Positions 42,678 to 51,319 of a stretch of DNA of 64,000 nt are shown in pieces. The notes below the pieces were generated by a model. It was given only the letters and a program-made list of their open reading frames with translations, made no database searches and was not told where the DNA came from. The stretch's first letter is position 1. Each line of letters opens with the position of its first letter. The stretch is from contig NZ_JADCJY010000001.1 of NCBI RefSeq assembly GCF_014982715.1, positions 310,001-374,000 on the forward strand, given 5' to 3'. Source of the stretch: Gallalistipes aquisgranensis (GTDB lineage Bacteria > Bacteroidota > Bacteroidia > Bacteroidales > Rikenellaceae). Made by a program: the position numbers and the translations under genes.

Positions 42678-44096
42678 CTATGGACGGTCCGTGCGGAACG
42701 GGAACGCCGGGAGCCCGAGCGTGTTGCGCAGATTGGTCGGCGTGTAGTTGCGGAAAGCGTAGCGCACGGCGGTCGGAACGGCTACCGCTTCGGAGGTGAC
42801 CTCTACGATGGGTTTCGACGGAACGATGCGGCCCACGGCCGGGTGGAAAATCCCGTCGGCCCCTGCCAGTTCGAAGCCGGGAATGTCTTCACCCTGCGGT
42901 GTCAGTCCGTAGCGGGCATTGTCGAAGGTCACGACGGCCTTGCCGTCCGAGAACTCCGCATGGCGGAACCGAACGCCGGACCAGCACTCGAGACGCATGC
43001 CATAGGCGCGTATCAGCGCTTCGGCGGCCAGCCGTTCACCCACTTCCCTCTTTTTCCGGGGATGGATGCAGGTCTTCTCGCCGAGGTCGGTCGTGGCGAT
43101 CATCGCCGCGTTGGGGATCAGTTTCAGCGCGTCGCTCTGGGCTTCCATGACCAGCACGCCGTCCGTCGCATCGGCGTCCTTGTAGTCGTATGGGGCGATC
43201 TGCACATAGAGAAAGGGCATCGCGGCCTTCGTGTCGCCCCACCGGGCGCGCCAAAAGCCGACCATCTCCTGCATCAGCCGGGCATAACGACCGGACTCCC
43301 GGCGGTTCGATTCTCCCTGGTACCAGGCGAATCCGCGGGCCGTGTATCCGGCGACCGGGGCGATCAGCCCGTTGTAGAGAAGACCGCATTTGGCACGTTG
43401 CTGAATATCGGGATCGGCATTGATCTTGTCGACATCGTAACCCATGCCGCGCAGCGAGGCAGGGTTCATCCATGCTTCGATTTTCGAACCGCCCCAGCTG
43501 GCCGAGATGATGCCTACGGGGACACCCAGCGTCCGGGTCAGCGTTTGCGCGAAATAGTAGGCTGCGGCGCTCATGCGCAGCGAAGTGGCGGGGGAGGGTA
43601 TCTCCCAGTGTCCTTCGAAGTCGCGCTGCGGGGTTTCCGCCTCTTTCTTGGGCAGCGTGATCATGCGGATGCGGTTGCCGTACAGGGGAGATTCGAGTGC
43701 CGTGCGCATGGCTCCTTCGACGGGTTGTCCCGTATAGCCTCGCAGGGGCATGTACATGTTGGACTGTCCGGAACATATCCATACCTCTCCGATCAGAACG
43801 TTGCCGAGCGTCAGTTCGGAATCGGCGTCGCGTACCGTGAGGGTCTGCGGTACGTACGATCCGGCCGGAGTTTCGATTTCGGCCGTCCAGCGTCCTTCGA
43901 TTACCTCGGTGCGTACCGGGGTGTCGCGCCACGAAGCCGAAAGCGTCACCTCCTTCTGGTCGGAGTCGCCCCAGACACGGACTTTCTGTTGTTGCTGCAA
44001 CACCATGTTGTCGCCGAATACGGAGGGCAGGAGAACTTTGCCGTGGACGGTCAGTGCGGCCGGGACCGCAAGCAGCAGGAAGAATGCGCGTTTCAT
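42678..44096 (-). CDS. SGNH-type sialate O-acetylesterase-like esterase, exported
   Basis: 472 aa with a signal peptide (MKRAFFLLLAVPAALTVHG). An N-terminal beta domain precedes the SASA (PF03629) hydrolase: GEVWICSGQSNMYMPL with nucleophile Ser, ISASWGGSKIEAWM, FAWYQGESN and TCIHPRKKREVGERLA with the catalytic His. The family removes O-acetyl groups from various glycans. In an alginate setting the candidate substrate is O-acetylated (bacterial) alginate; this is inferred. 4 bp after the upstream alpha/beta hydrolase stop. Confidence 0.87.
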   Translation of the reverse strand: MKRAFFLLLAVPAALTVHGKVLLPSVFGDNMVLQQQQKVRVWGDSDQKEVTLSASWRDTPVRTEVIEGRWTAEIETPAGSYVPQTLTVRDADSELTLGNVLIGEVWICSGQSNMYMPLRGYTGQPVEGAMRTALESPLYGNRIRMITLPKKEAETPQRDFEGHWEIPSPATSLRMSAAAYYFAQTLTRTLGVPVGIISASWGGSKIEAWMNPASLRGMGYDVDKINADPDIQQRAKCGLLYNGLIAPVAGYTARGFAWYQGESNRRESGRYARLMQEMVGFWRARWGDTKAAMPFLYVQIAPYDYKDADATDGVLVMEAQSDALKLIPNAAMIATTDLGEKTCIHPRKKREVGERLAAEALIRAYGMRLECWSGVRFRHAEFSDGKAVVTFDNARYGLTPQGEDIPGFELAGADGIFHPAVGRIVPSKPIVEVTSEAVAVPTAVRYAFRNYTPTNLRNTLGLPAFPFRTDRP

Positions 44097-44100
44097 GCGT

Positions 44101-45093
44101 TCAGAGGTTTGCGGTAAGGAAATCCACGCTCTTGAAGAAAATTTCCTCCATCTTGTCCGAAGCCTTGTTGCTCAGATTGTGGTCGTAACCGGGATACACC
44201 TGGAGATCCACCTTGCCGCCGCGTTTGCGCAGGGCTTCGGCGAACTTTTCGCTCTGGGTGTATTCTACCGTGATGTCGCCCGTGCCGCAGAAGAGCTGCG
44301 CGGCGGGTACATGTCCGGAGGGAACGATGCTCGCAGGCGATGCCTCACGCAGGATTTCGGGATCGCGGTTGCAGAAATAGGCGATGCGCTGCTCGTCTTT
44401 CGATCGCTGGCAGATCGCGGCGGTTTCGAGATCGTATATGCCCGAGTAGCCGACGAACGCCTTGGCTTCGGGCGTGCGCATCGCCCCTACGGCGGCCAGA
44501 TGCGCTCCGGCCGACGATCCGACGAAGCCCATGCGCGAAGGGTCGATGTTCAGCTCCCCGGCGTGGTCGCGGACATATTGCACGGCTGCCAGAACATCGG
44601 CGATCGACACGCGTACGTCGGCACCCGGCTGGGGGGCCAGCGAGTAGGCGATACGCACGCCTGTCACGCCTTTCTGTTTGGCCATGTATTGCGACAGCGT
44701 GCGGTAGACACCGTTGTTGCCGCGCGCCCAGCCCCCGCCGTGGCAGTAGAAGACGACGGGTGTGGGCCGTTCGCTCTCGGCCATGTCTACGGCGATCCGC
44801 AGTTCGTAGCCTTTGTGGGTCGTATAGACGAACTCGCGCACCTCCACCCCGCGGTAATCCTGCGTCTGTAACCGGTCGCGCTTATAGGTGTAGGGGACGA
44901 GCAGGTCTTCGATTTCCGAGAGGTCGAGGATTTTGGCGTAACGTTTTTCATTGATAAGCGAGTAGCTGCCGTCGTCGTTCCGGGAGAGCTTCATGGCATA
45001 CCTGTTGGTGATCTGCTCGGCTTTTTGCGCGGGTTGCTGTGCCGAAGCCGTGAAGATCACGGCCAGAAATGCCGCAGAGAGGATTTTTTTCAT
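44101..45093 (-). CDS. Alpha/beta-hydrolase carboxylesterase, exported
   Basis: 330 aa from the ATG at 45093 (signal MKKILSAAFLAVIFTASAQ). A frame reaching 45153 would translate part of the promoter palindrome and is rejected. HSL/acetylxylan-esterase-like triad: oxyanion hole HGGGWARG, nucleophile GSSAGAHLAA, acid CGTGD and base YDHN. The first gene of a two-gene unit with the SASA esterase. Two esterases of different fold suggests removal of O-acetyl groups at different positions. Driven by the minus-strand promoter in the 54-bp palindrome. Confidence 0.87.
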   Translation of the reverse strand: MKKILSAAFLAVIFTASAQQPAQKAEQITNRYAMKLSRNDDGSYSLINEKRYAKILDLSEIEDLLVPYTYKRDRLQTQDYRGVEVREFVYTTHKGYELRIAVDMAESERPTPVVFYCHGGGWARGNNGVYRTLSQYMAKQKGVTGVRIAYSLAPQPGADVRVSIADVLAAVQYVRDHAGELNIDPSRMGFVGSSAGAHLAAVGAMRTPEAKAFVGYSGIYDLETAAICQRSKDEQRIAYFCNRDPEILREASPASIVPSGHVPAAQLFCGTGDITVEYTQSEKFAEALRKRGGKVDLQVYPGYDHNLSNKASDKMEEIFFKSVDFLTANL

Positions 45094-45120
45094 TGTTTTC
45101 ACGTTTAGGTTCGTTTTTTT

Positions 45121-45174
45121 GCTATATTTGTTCACGGAATTTTGGTCAACCAATTTTCCGTGAACAAATATAGC
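45121..45174. promoter_or_regulatory. 54-bp palindrome with face-to-face promoters and a central operator
   Basis: The outer 19-nt arms (45121-45139 and 45156-45174) are exact inverted copies. Each arm carries TATATTTG (plus 45123-45130; minus 45165-45172), so both promoters point inward across the centre. A TTTG at 45193-45196 on the minus strand is a fitting -33 for the minus promoter (20-bp spacer). The centre is TTGGTCAACCAA (45142-45153), a UxuR-like site like those at the susC promoter. Transcripts would overlap by about 23 nt at their 5' ends. Confidence 0.8.
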
Positions 45175-45195
45175 CGAATAAAATTACATGACCAA

Positions 45196-46104
45196 ATGAT
45201 GAAACGACTAATTTTCATGGGTTTCTTGCTGCTCGGCTCAGCCTGTTCGGCCGGTGTTCCGGAGGATGAACCCGCTCCCGGCGCTCCGGACGGCGGGTCC
45301 GAACCTGCTGCCGGGATGCTGGTCGCCGACGGCGATACCCCCGGGACCTATGCGCTGATCCGCCGCAGCGGGTACAATTACGAGACGCCCGACATTTCCA
45401 ACGCCCATGCACGGGAGCCGTTCCAGCATATCCGTCAGTCCTATGACGAGGAGTTGGGGGCCTATGTTTTCGATTTCTATATCCACATCGACATCGACGA
45501 CGATCGCGGGCTGCCGAACATTACCGACCGGCAGCGCAACGAAATCAAGACCGATGCCAAGTCGCCGGCTTCGATGGTGGGGCAACAGGGCGACGAAATG
45601 ATTTTCCGCTGGAAATTCCGTCTGCCCGAGGAGATGAAGACCACGGAAAAATTTTGCCACCTGCATCAGATCAAGGGGATCGACAATGCGGAAGGGACGG
45701 CGGATGTGGGCAATCCTCTGATTACCTTTACGGCCCGTACGCTTTCCAACGGCAAACAGCAGTTTCAGGTGATCTTCGTGGGACCCTCTTCCGCTTCCAC
45801 GGGCAACGTCTATCTCGCACGGGCCGATCTTGCGGAGTTTCTGGGCCGCTGGGTCGAGGTCGAGGAGCGTGTCGTGTGCGGCATGCAGGGCAGTTACCGG
45901 GTGAGTGTGAAACGTCTCGATGACGGCCGGGAGCTGGTTTCCGTTTCCGAGACCGGTTTGGCCATGTGGCGTGAAGGTGCGGCGGGGGTACGGCCCAAAT
46001 GGGGAATTTACCGCAGTTTCGGTGCCGGCGGATCGCTCAAGGCCCGGCTGCGTGATGAAGTGCTTCGTTTTGCGGATTTTTCGGTCGAAAAGGTTTCCAA
46101 ATAA
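45196..46104 (+). CDS. Jelly-roll polysaccharide-lyase-like lipoprotein
   Basis: 302 aa from the ATG at 45196 (45199 also possible); the start at 45142 would translate the operator. Lipoprotein signal (FMGFLLLGSAC). The body has concanavalin-like beta-sandwich motifs: RQRNEIKTD, FRWKFRLPEEMKTT, CHLHQIKG and RPKWGIYRS. RNEIK and the QIKG strand recall the catalytic Arg/Gln strands of PL7 and the PF14099 lyases (heparin lyase I, glucuronan lyase). Substrate undetermined; the surrounding alginate genes favour alginate or another uronan. Regulated from the palindrome in front of it. Confidence 0.65.
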   Translation: MMKRLIFMGFLLLGSACSAGVPEDEPAPGAPDGGSEPAAGMLVADGDTPGTYALIRRSGYNYETPDISNAHAREPFQHIRQSYDEELGAYVFDFYIHIDIDDDRGLPNITDRQRNEIKTDAKSPASMVGQQGDEMIFRWKFRLPEEMKTTEKFCHLHQIKGIDNAEGTADVGNPLITFTARTLSNGKQQFQVIFVGPSSASTGNVYLARADLAEFLGRWVEVEERVVCGMQGSYRVSVKRLDDGRELVSVSETGLAMWREGAAGVRPKWGIYRSFGAGGSLKARLRDEVLRFADFSVEKVSK

Positions 46105-46109
46105 TTTGG
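46097..46109. promoter_or_regulatory. Palindrome at the end of the lyase-like gene, upstream of GntR
   Basis: CCAAATAATTTGG is a perfect 13-bp palindrome spanning the stop codon and lying 51 bp before the GntR start. Its half-site order is opposite to the UxuR-like sites, so autoregulation is only a possibility. Confidence 0.3.
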
Positions 46110-46159
46110 GATAATTGTTTTTTTACGATCTTTGCATCTGTTTAATCAGTTTTTGTGCA

Positions 46160-46855
46160 ATGACGAACATTAAACAGGTCGATATCGTATTGAAGCATAT
46201 CAAGGAGCAGCTTTATCAGGGACGTTTGCAACCGGGCGACCGCCTGCCGGCGGAGCGCCGTCTGGCCGAAAAGCTGGGTGTGGGACGCACTCATGTGCGT
46301 GCTGCGTTTCAGAAACTTGAGTTTTACGGCATTGTCCAGACCTTTCCCCAGAGCGGCACCGTCGTCGCGCAGGAGAAGATGCAGGTGCTGGAGAGCATGA
46401 TTACCGACGCACTCCGGATCGAGCAGTACGACTTCGCTTCGCTGGTTTACGTGCGTGTCCTGCTCGAGATCGAGGCCATAAAGCTCTGTGCCCGTAACCG
46501 TACGGACGAGGATCTGGTTGCCATCGAAGAGGCTCTGGTCGAATGTGAGAAGGGTTTCTATACCGACGACCGGGTGTCGAAGGATTTTGCCTATCACCAG
46601 GCACTCGCCCGCGGAGCCCATAATCCGGTGATCGCCTCGCTGCTGTTGGTTATTACGCCCGATGTATTGCGTTATTACCAGCGTTATCGCGTCTGTTCCG
46701 TGCCGTCGGAAGAAGTGTGCTTCGAACACCGCGAATTGTTGCGCTTTGTCCGTGAGAAGGACGAGGAGGGGGCGGCCAAGATGCTGCGCCGCCATTTCCA
46801 GTCGCTGCGTAAGTTCGCTGCGACGAACAACGATGAAAATCATTTTCTGGAATAG
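46160..46855 (+). CDS. FadR-subfamily GntR transcriptional regulator
   Basis: 231 aa from the ATG at 46160 (MTNIKQVDIVLKHI); the frame to 46115 is unsupported. Winged helix at the N-terminus (PGDRLPAERRLAEKLGVGRTHVRAAFQKLEFYGIV) and a helical FCD ligand domain with likely metal ligands in FAYHQALARGAHNPVI and FEHRELLRFV. The FadR subfamily includes UxuR/ExuR/LldR-type uronate and organic-acid sensors. Uronate-type operators at the susC promoter and in the 54-bp palindrome make it the probable regulator of the alginate locus, in contrast to the hybrid regulator used by the pectin locus. Confidence 0.93.
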   Translation: MTNIKQVDIVLKHIKEQLYQGRLQPGDRLPAERRLAEKLGVGRTHVRAAFQKLEFYGIVQTFPQSGTVVAQEKMQVLESMITDALRIEQYDFASLVYVRVLLEIEAIKLCARNRTDEDLVAIEEALVECEKGFYTDDRVSKDFAYHQALARGAHNPVIASLLLVITPDVLRYYQRYRVCSVPSEEVCFEHRELLRFVREKDEEGAAKMLRRHFQSLRKFAATNNDENHFLE

Positions 46856-47047
46856 GTTTACTTCTCTCCGGTGTATATAGTTTTGTAAAATATGGATTCC
46901 GGCTTACAAAGCGCTGTCTGAATTTCGGAATCGTCCGGCGACGGATTTATTTTCTGTCTTTCCCGGAGCGGCCGGGGTATGCCGGTCGGCAAGGAGTGGC
47001 CTTTCCCCTTTTTGCGGTGATTCCTGAGAAATTTCCCGCTTTATTCG

Positions 47048-47055
47048 TATGTTTG
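47048..47055 (+). promoter_or_regulatory. -7 promoter element for the lone lipoprotein gene
   Basis: TATGTTTG, a full TAnnTTTG match, 25 bp upstream of the first likely start. Another TAGTTTTG is at 46878-46885. Confidence 0.5.
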
Positions 47056-47079
47056 CATCCGATTGGTAAATTCAAACGA

Positions 47080-48111
47080 ATGACAATGATGAATAAATGG
47101 CTCTGCTCCCTGCTGTGTATGCTGGCTTTTGCAGCATGCAGCGACGACGGCAACGACACTCTGTTCGTGCCGGACGATGAAAAACCGTTTGCCCCGCACT
47201 CTTCGGCCGAGCTGCGGAGTCTGATGCAGGACAATCTGGACCAGTGCGAGCGGCAGGAGGCCGATTTCGGAACGTATGTGGAGCAGGTGCAGGATCGCTT
47301 TGCCGAAGCTATGGAGCATTACGGCGTGGATTTCGGTTTCGTTACGATCACCTCCGACTTCTCCTCGCCGCAGGTGCGGAGCGCTTCCGGGAACTCTTTC
47401 GTGGGGATGAAGCTGACGTGGAATCCCGACAAGAGTACACCGGGTTTCGACACGACGATCAATGCCGGTGCGGTCGTGGAGGTGCTCTTCCCTTCGTCGG
47501 TGACGGACGATTCGAAAAACGATCTGCGAGTGGTGATTAACAGCACCGTGGCGGCTTCGGAAAAATGGCTGGAATTTTCGCTGTATCACAACGGCGAACT
47601 TCAGATGCGTAGCAGTCGCTATGTGTCCGATACGAAGTCGGAGGGGGCGGTGACGGTTCCTCCCTATTCCGCGACGATGAGGCGGTTCCGTAACGAAGTA
47701 TCGCTGAGCCGTTTCGTCATTTCCAGCATATCGGCCGAGTATCTGTTGAAAAAGGAGGGCGGTGCCTCGCATCTCTTTTCGGTGCTGACCGTCGGGTCGG
47801 ATATGGAAATGAAGATGGAGTACAATAACATCCGCGTCCGGGGAACGATCAATCAGATTGGCAATATCTATGAATTGTGGTCCCTGTTCGAAGATATGGG
47901 GGAGGAACGGGCCAACGAATTGATGGGCGAGCTGATCGGCAAGAATCTGTCCCGGGCGGTGGTCGTGTTCACGGACCGTGACCAGAAGATCGGAGACCTG
48001 GAACTGGAGGCTTTCAACGGCAATTTTTACGATATGGATTGGACCTGCCGTTTCAGGGACGGGGAGAAGTTCTCGTTCCGGTTCGTTGCGCCGGGTCCCA
48101 TGTTAAAATGA
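47080..48111 (+). CDS. Lipoprotein of unknown function
   Basis: 343 aa from the ATG at 47080 (47086 and 47089 also possible), with a lipoprotein signal (LLCMLAFAAC) followed by an acidic linker SDDGNDTLFVPDDEKP. The rest is a soluble, beta-rich domain with strands such as VVEVLFPSSV, LEFSLYHNGELQMRSSRYVS and AVVVFTDRDQKIGDLELEAF. I do not recognise the family. It stands alone between the alginate locus and the URO-D-like gene, with its own promoter. Transcribed in the opposite direction to the next gene. Confidence 0.75.
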   Translation: MTMMNKWLCSLLCMLAFAACSDDGNDTLFVPDDEKPFAPHSSAELRSLMQDNLDQCERQEADFGTYVEQVQDRFAEAMEHYGVDFGFVTITSDFSSPQVRSASGNSFVGMKLTWNPDKSTPGFDTTINAGAVVEVLFPSSVTDDSKNDLRVVINSTVAASEKWLEFSLYHNGELQMRSSRYVSDTKSEGAVTVPPYSATMRRFRNEVSLSRFVISSISAEYLLKKEGGASHLFSVLTVGSDMEMKMEYNNIRVRGTINQIGNIYELWSLFEDMGEERANELMGELIGKNLSRAVVVFTDRDQKIGDLELEAFNGNFYDMDWTCRFRDGEKFSFRFVAPGPMLK

Positions 48112-48211
48112 CGAGGGCGGATGCGGAACGCCGGATGCGACATTCCGCACCGGACTTCATCCGTTTCGGGCATGATATAGTGATTCGCCTGCCGATGAGG
48201 GCGGATTGCTT

Positions 48212-49345
48212 CTACCGGCATATCTCGTGTATCCGGTCGTAGGTTTCTTCCTGTTCGGCGGGCGTTTCGCAGTAGGTGACCACGATCAGTTTCATGCCCG
48301 GTCGCCACAGTTCGCGCACTTTCTGTCCGACGGTTTCGGGCGAACCCACCATGCGGGCGTTCAGCACCACACCGCTTCCGGCGAAAGCCTCCGCAAATCC
48401 TTCCGTAGGATTGGCCGCGGGATCGGTCGCCTTGGTGAAGGCCCCGTCGGCCATGCGCAGCCCCTCGATGCCGGCCACGAGGCGCTTCTTGTCCGACCAG
48501 TTGCCGCACGAGTGGAATACACCGCCGCCGAACGGCGCGCATGCCTTGACGAAAGCGGGTACGGCCAGTTCGGAGTACATGTCGCCCGGGAGCATCACCG
48601 CGTTGTCATCGCTCATGCCCATTCCCTCGAAGGTCCGGCTCGACGAGAATCCGTGGCCGGGTTTGGCCAGCGCGCCGCCGATCATCTCCCGCTGGATTTT
48701 CATGTATTCCACGAACAGATCGGCTACCCGGTCGAACGCCCGGCGGACCAGATCGGGGTTGAGCACGAAATCCATATAGAACTGGTTCGAATCGACGATA
48801 TTTCCCACCACGTTCAGCGGCGACTGCACGTCGCAGTAGGAGACGGGAAGCCGTCCTCCGGTTTTCTCCAGGAAATATTCCACCATCTCCAGTGTATGCC
48901 GTCCGATCTCCGTTTCCCGTACCGGCCGGGCGTCGTAGGCCAGCATCTCTTCGACCGAGCCGAAATGTCCGTCCACAGCCGGGGCCTGCCCCGGGTTCCA
49001 TACGTATCCGAATCCGAAGGCCGAAGCCACTGTGCCCAGTCCGTACCACGGTTCCAGAAAGTTGGGGACGTCGGCCTTGAATTCCATGCTTTTGCGCAGG
49101 GCGCCCAACTGCCATTCCAGCGATTTGCGCATGTCGCGGCAGTCGGTTGAGAAAACCTCCTTCACACGCATGCGGCGATAGACCAGCACCCCTTCCTTTC
49201 CCTTCCAGAAGGCGTCGCACCGCTCGTTGAGTTCCTGTTCGTAGGCTTCGTAGGCCGGGATGTCGAATTTCTCCGGGGTCAGCGGTTCCACGGCCGTAGC
49301 CTGAGAGTCGGACAGCGAAAAGTCGAATTCTTTTTCCTGTGTCAT
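48212..49345 (-). CDS. Uroporphyrinogen-decarboxylase-like (URO-D superfamily) protein
   Basis: 377 aa, no signal peptide. A TIM-barrel of the URO-D/MtaA-CmuA fold: VPNFLEPWYGLGTVASAFG, DVQSPLNVVGNIVDS, LPGDMYSELAVPAFVKACAPFGGGVFHSCGNW and VVLNARMVGSPETVGQKVREL. The HSCGN-type strand is common in corrinoid-linked methyltransferases of the superfamily rather than in true HemE. A substrate cannot be assigned. Divergent from nothing obvious; 284 bp downstream of gmhA with no shared operon evident. Confidence 0.82.
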   Translation of the reverse strand: MTQEKEFDFSLSDSQATAVEPLTPEKFDIPAYEAYEQELNERCDAFWKGKEGVLVYRRMRVKEVFSTDCRDMRKSLEWQLGALRKSMEFKADVPNFLEPWYGLGTVASAFGFGYVWNPGQAPAVDGHFGSVEEMLAYDARPVRETEIGRHTLEMVEYFLEKTGGRLPVSYCDVQSPLNVVGNIVDSNQFYMDFVLNPDLVRRAFDRVADLFVEYMKIQREMIGGALAKPGHGFSSSRTFEGMGMSDDNAVMLPGDMYSELAVPAFVKACAPFGGGVFHSCGNWSDKKRLVAGIEGLRMADGAFTKATDPAANPTEGFAEAFAGSGVVLNARMVGSPETVGQKVRELWRPGMKLIVVTYCETPAEQEETYDRIHEICR

Positions 49346-49629
49346 CGTTTAGGGTGTCGTTTCGGAATTTTTACAAAAGTAGCAAACTTGCGGCAGAGAA
49401 AAAATGTACGATTCGTGCCGGATGGCTGGACGATTCTTTTCTGTCCGGGGAATGGCCGGACCTTTTCAGTCCGGTCCCTGTCCGGCCGGAATTTTTGGGG
49501 AAACACGGGGGGGTTAAGTCGGAAAGGCGGATCGAAAATGTCTGTAAGGCCTGAGCTCTGTCGTGGGCGGGTGTGCAGGACTGAAGCGTTTCGGTCCGTT
49601 TTACGATCCGGTGAGCGCGGCGGGACATG

Positions 49630-50214
49630 TCATTCCCCCACACCCAGCTCCAGTTCGATGTAATGGACCAGGCCGTGGATCACTTTTTCGTGAATCTCCT
49701 GCGCCCGGTCGGAATAACGGGTTTGGGGGGCACGGATTTCCACGTCGCAAAGCGAGGACAACTCTCCGCCGTTTTTGCCCGTGAGGGCTACCGTGGCGAT
49801 TCCCATGGTCCGGGCCGTCCGGATCGCTTCGATCACGTTGGCCGAATTGCCGCTGGTGCTGATGCCCAGCAAGACGTCGCCGGAACGTCCCACTCCCTCT
49901 ACGTATTTCGAAAAGACGTATTCGTACCCGTAGTCGTTGGCCACACAGGTGAGGTGGGAGACGTCCGCGGCAGCTACGGCGGCCAGCGCCCTGCGGTTCT
50001 CCCTGAACCTGCCTGTCAGCTCTTCGGCGAAGTGCATGGCGTCGCACATCGACCCTCCGTTTCCGCAGGTGATGATCTTGCCTCCGTTCCGGAGCGCCTT
50101 GACCATCAGGTCGCCGGCCCGGCGGATCGCATCCCAGTTGGCTTCGTCGGCCGTGAAGGCATCGAGGGTGGTGCGTGCTTCGGCGAAGTCTTCCCTGATT
50201 CTGTCGATACTCAT
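49630..50214 (-). CDS. gmhA: Sedoheptulose-7-phosphate isomerase (GmhA-type SIS protein)
   Basis: 194 aa. Converts sedoheptulose 7-phosphate to D-glycero-D-manno-heptose 7-phosphate. SIS-domain motifs: [62 protein letters not shown] and a C-terminal helix with [15 protein letters not shown] carrying the active-site His. Its start overlaps the stop of the upstream gene by 4 bp (ATGA), so translation is coupled. It is the last gene of a unit with a DHS-like protein and a kinase-phosphatase fusion. Confidence 0.9.
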   Translation of the reverse strand: MSIDRIREDFAEARTTLDAFTADEANWDAIRRAGDLMVKALRNGGKIITCGNGGSMCDAMHFAEELTGRFRENRRALAAVAAADVSHLTCVANDYGYEYVFSKYVEGVGRSGDVLLGISTSGNSANVIEAIRTARTMGIATVALTGKNGGELSSLCDVEIRAPQTRYSDRAQEIHEKVIHGLVHYIELELGVGE

Positions 50215-51314
50215 CGTAGTGTCTGTTTGGATAGTTCCTGATAGAGTGCCAGTAAAAAGTCGCGGTTGTCTGCGGTGGTGTAGCTCATTTGTCCGCCCAT
50301 GCGGGAGAAGGTCTTGCAGTAACGCAGATAGTAGGCCGGATTGTCCATCGGAGGCTCGCCCGATTGGTTCCAGTCCCAGGTCGATTCGGCCAGATCGACC
50401 ACGAAAATCCGGTGTCCGTGGATGGTCTCTCCCCGTTGGAGGGCGAGGTTCTGCGACATGGAGAGCGATTTCTCGAAAACCATGGGCGACATGACAGCCG
50501 AACCGACCGACATGTAGACTCCGTCGGTAAGGCCTGCCACACTGTCGGCGAAGCGGAGGAAATCCCGTTCGGCCGTCCGTCCCACGGCGGCCCCGCAGTT
50601 CATCGGATGGGTGTATATGATGTCGTGGCCGAACATGGGGTGGGCCGTGAAGGGAATGCCCAGCCGCACGGCGGCGGCCTGGATACCGTACTGCGGGTAA
50701 CGGTGTTTCACTTCGAGGAACCCCGGTTGCAGTCCGAACCTCCGGATCACCGTACAGAGGTCCAGTGCCGCCGCCGACCGTTGGGGATCGTCCCGCATGT
50801 GTTCGGCCGCAAAGGTTTCCAGCTCCTCAGTCGAGGGAATCGGCAATCCGTCGTCGGCGACCAGACGGCCGACCGATTCGCCGTAGCCGAATCCGCGCCA
50901 GGCACCTACGTTGAGGGCGAGGTTGAGGTTGAAGCCGGTCTCCTGCCAGGTGCCGAACTCCCCCCGGCAGACATTGGCCCGCACGTCCTCGCTGGTCTGT
51001 CCCTGGAAGGCCAGCTCCCAGTCGTGGATGATGCCTGCCCCGTTGGTGGCCAGATGGGTGCACCACCCCTCTTCCATTAGGGCGATCAGCGTGGGAGCCA
51101 TGCCGTTCTTGATGGTGTGGGCTCCGAATGTGAGCATCACCGAACGCCCCTCCCGGCGGGCCTGCAGGATAAGCGGAACGAGGGTTTCGACCGTGTCCCG
51201 GGCCCGGTCGGAGAGGTGCCGGGGCGGCGTGTCGGGGGAGATCATGTCCCTTTCCGCGAACACTTTGTTCTTGCGTTCGGAGAGCGGTTTGATGATTAGT
51301 TCGAAACGGTTCAT
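50211..51314 (-). CDS. Deoxyhypusine-synthase-like protein
   Basis: 367 aa. The block [52 protein letters not shown] resembles the NAD-binding region of the deoxyhypusine synthase fold, and [34 protein letters not shown] are further conserved blocks. Bacteria have no eIF5A, so another reaction is expected. It lies 5 bp after the kinase-phosphatase fusion and overlaps gmhA. Its position in a heptose-type cassette suggests a role in modified-sugar metabolism; this is inference. Confidence 0.75.
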   Translation of the reverse strand: MNRFELIIKPLSERKNKVFAERDMISPDTPPRHLSDRARDTVETLVPLILQARREGRSVMLTFGAHTIKNGMAPTLIALMEEGWCTHLATNGAGIIHDWELAFQGQTSEDVRANVCRGEFGTWQETGFNLNLALNVGAWRGFGYGESVGRLVADDGLPIPSTEELETFAAEHMRDDPQRSAAALDLCTVIRRFGLQPGFLEVKHRYPQYGIQAAAVRLGIPFTAHPMFGHDIIYTHPMNCGAAVGRTAERDFLRFADSVAGLTDGVYMSVGSAVMSPMVFEKSLSMSQNLALQRGETIHGHRIFVVDLAESTWDWNQSGEPPMDNPAYYLRYCKTFSRMGGQMSYTTADNRDFLLALYQELSKQTLR

Positions 51315-51319
51315 GGTTC

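Noticed and set aside
45142-45195. Alternative N-terminus MVNQFSVNKYS for the jelly-roll protein, mirrored by MVDQNSVNKYS on the esterase
   Set aside because: The similarity is only the palindrome translated from both sides; both proteins have normal signal peptides starting further in.
46891-46920. Nine-codon ORF behind TAGTTTTG
   Set aside because: Too short, no ribosome-binding or conservation evidence.
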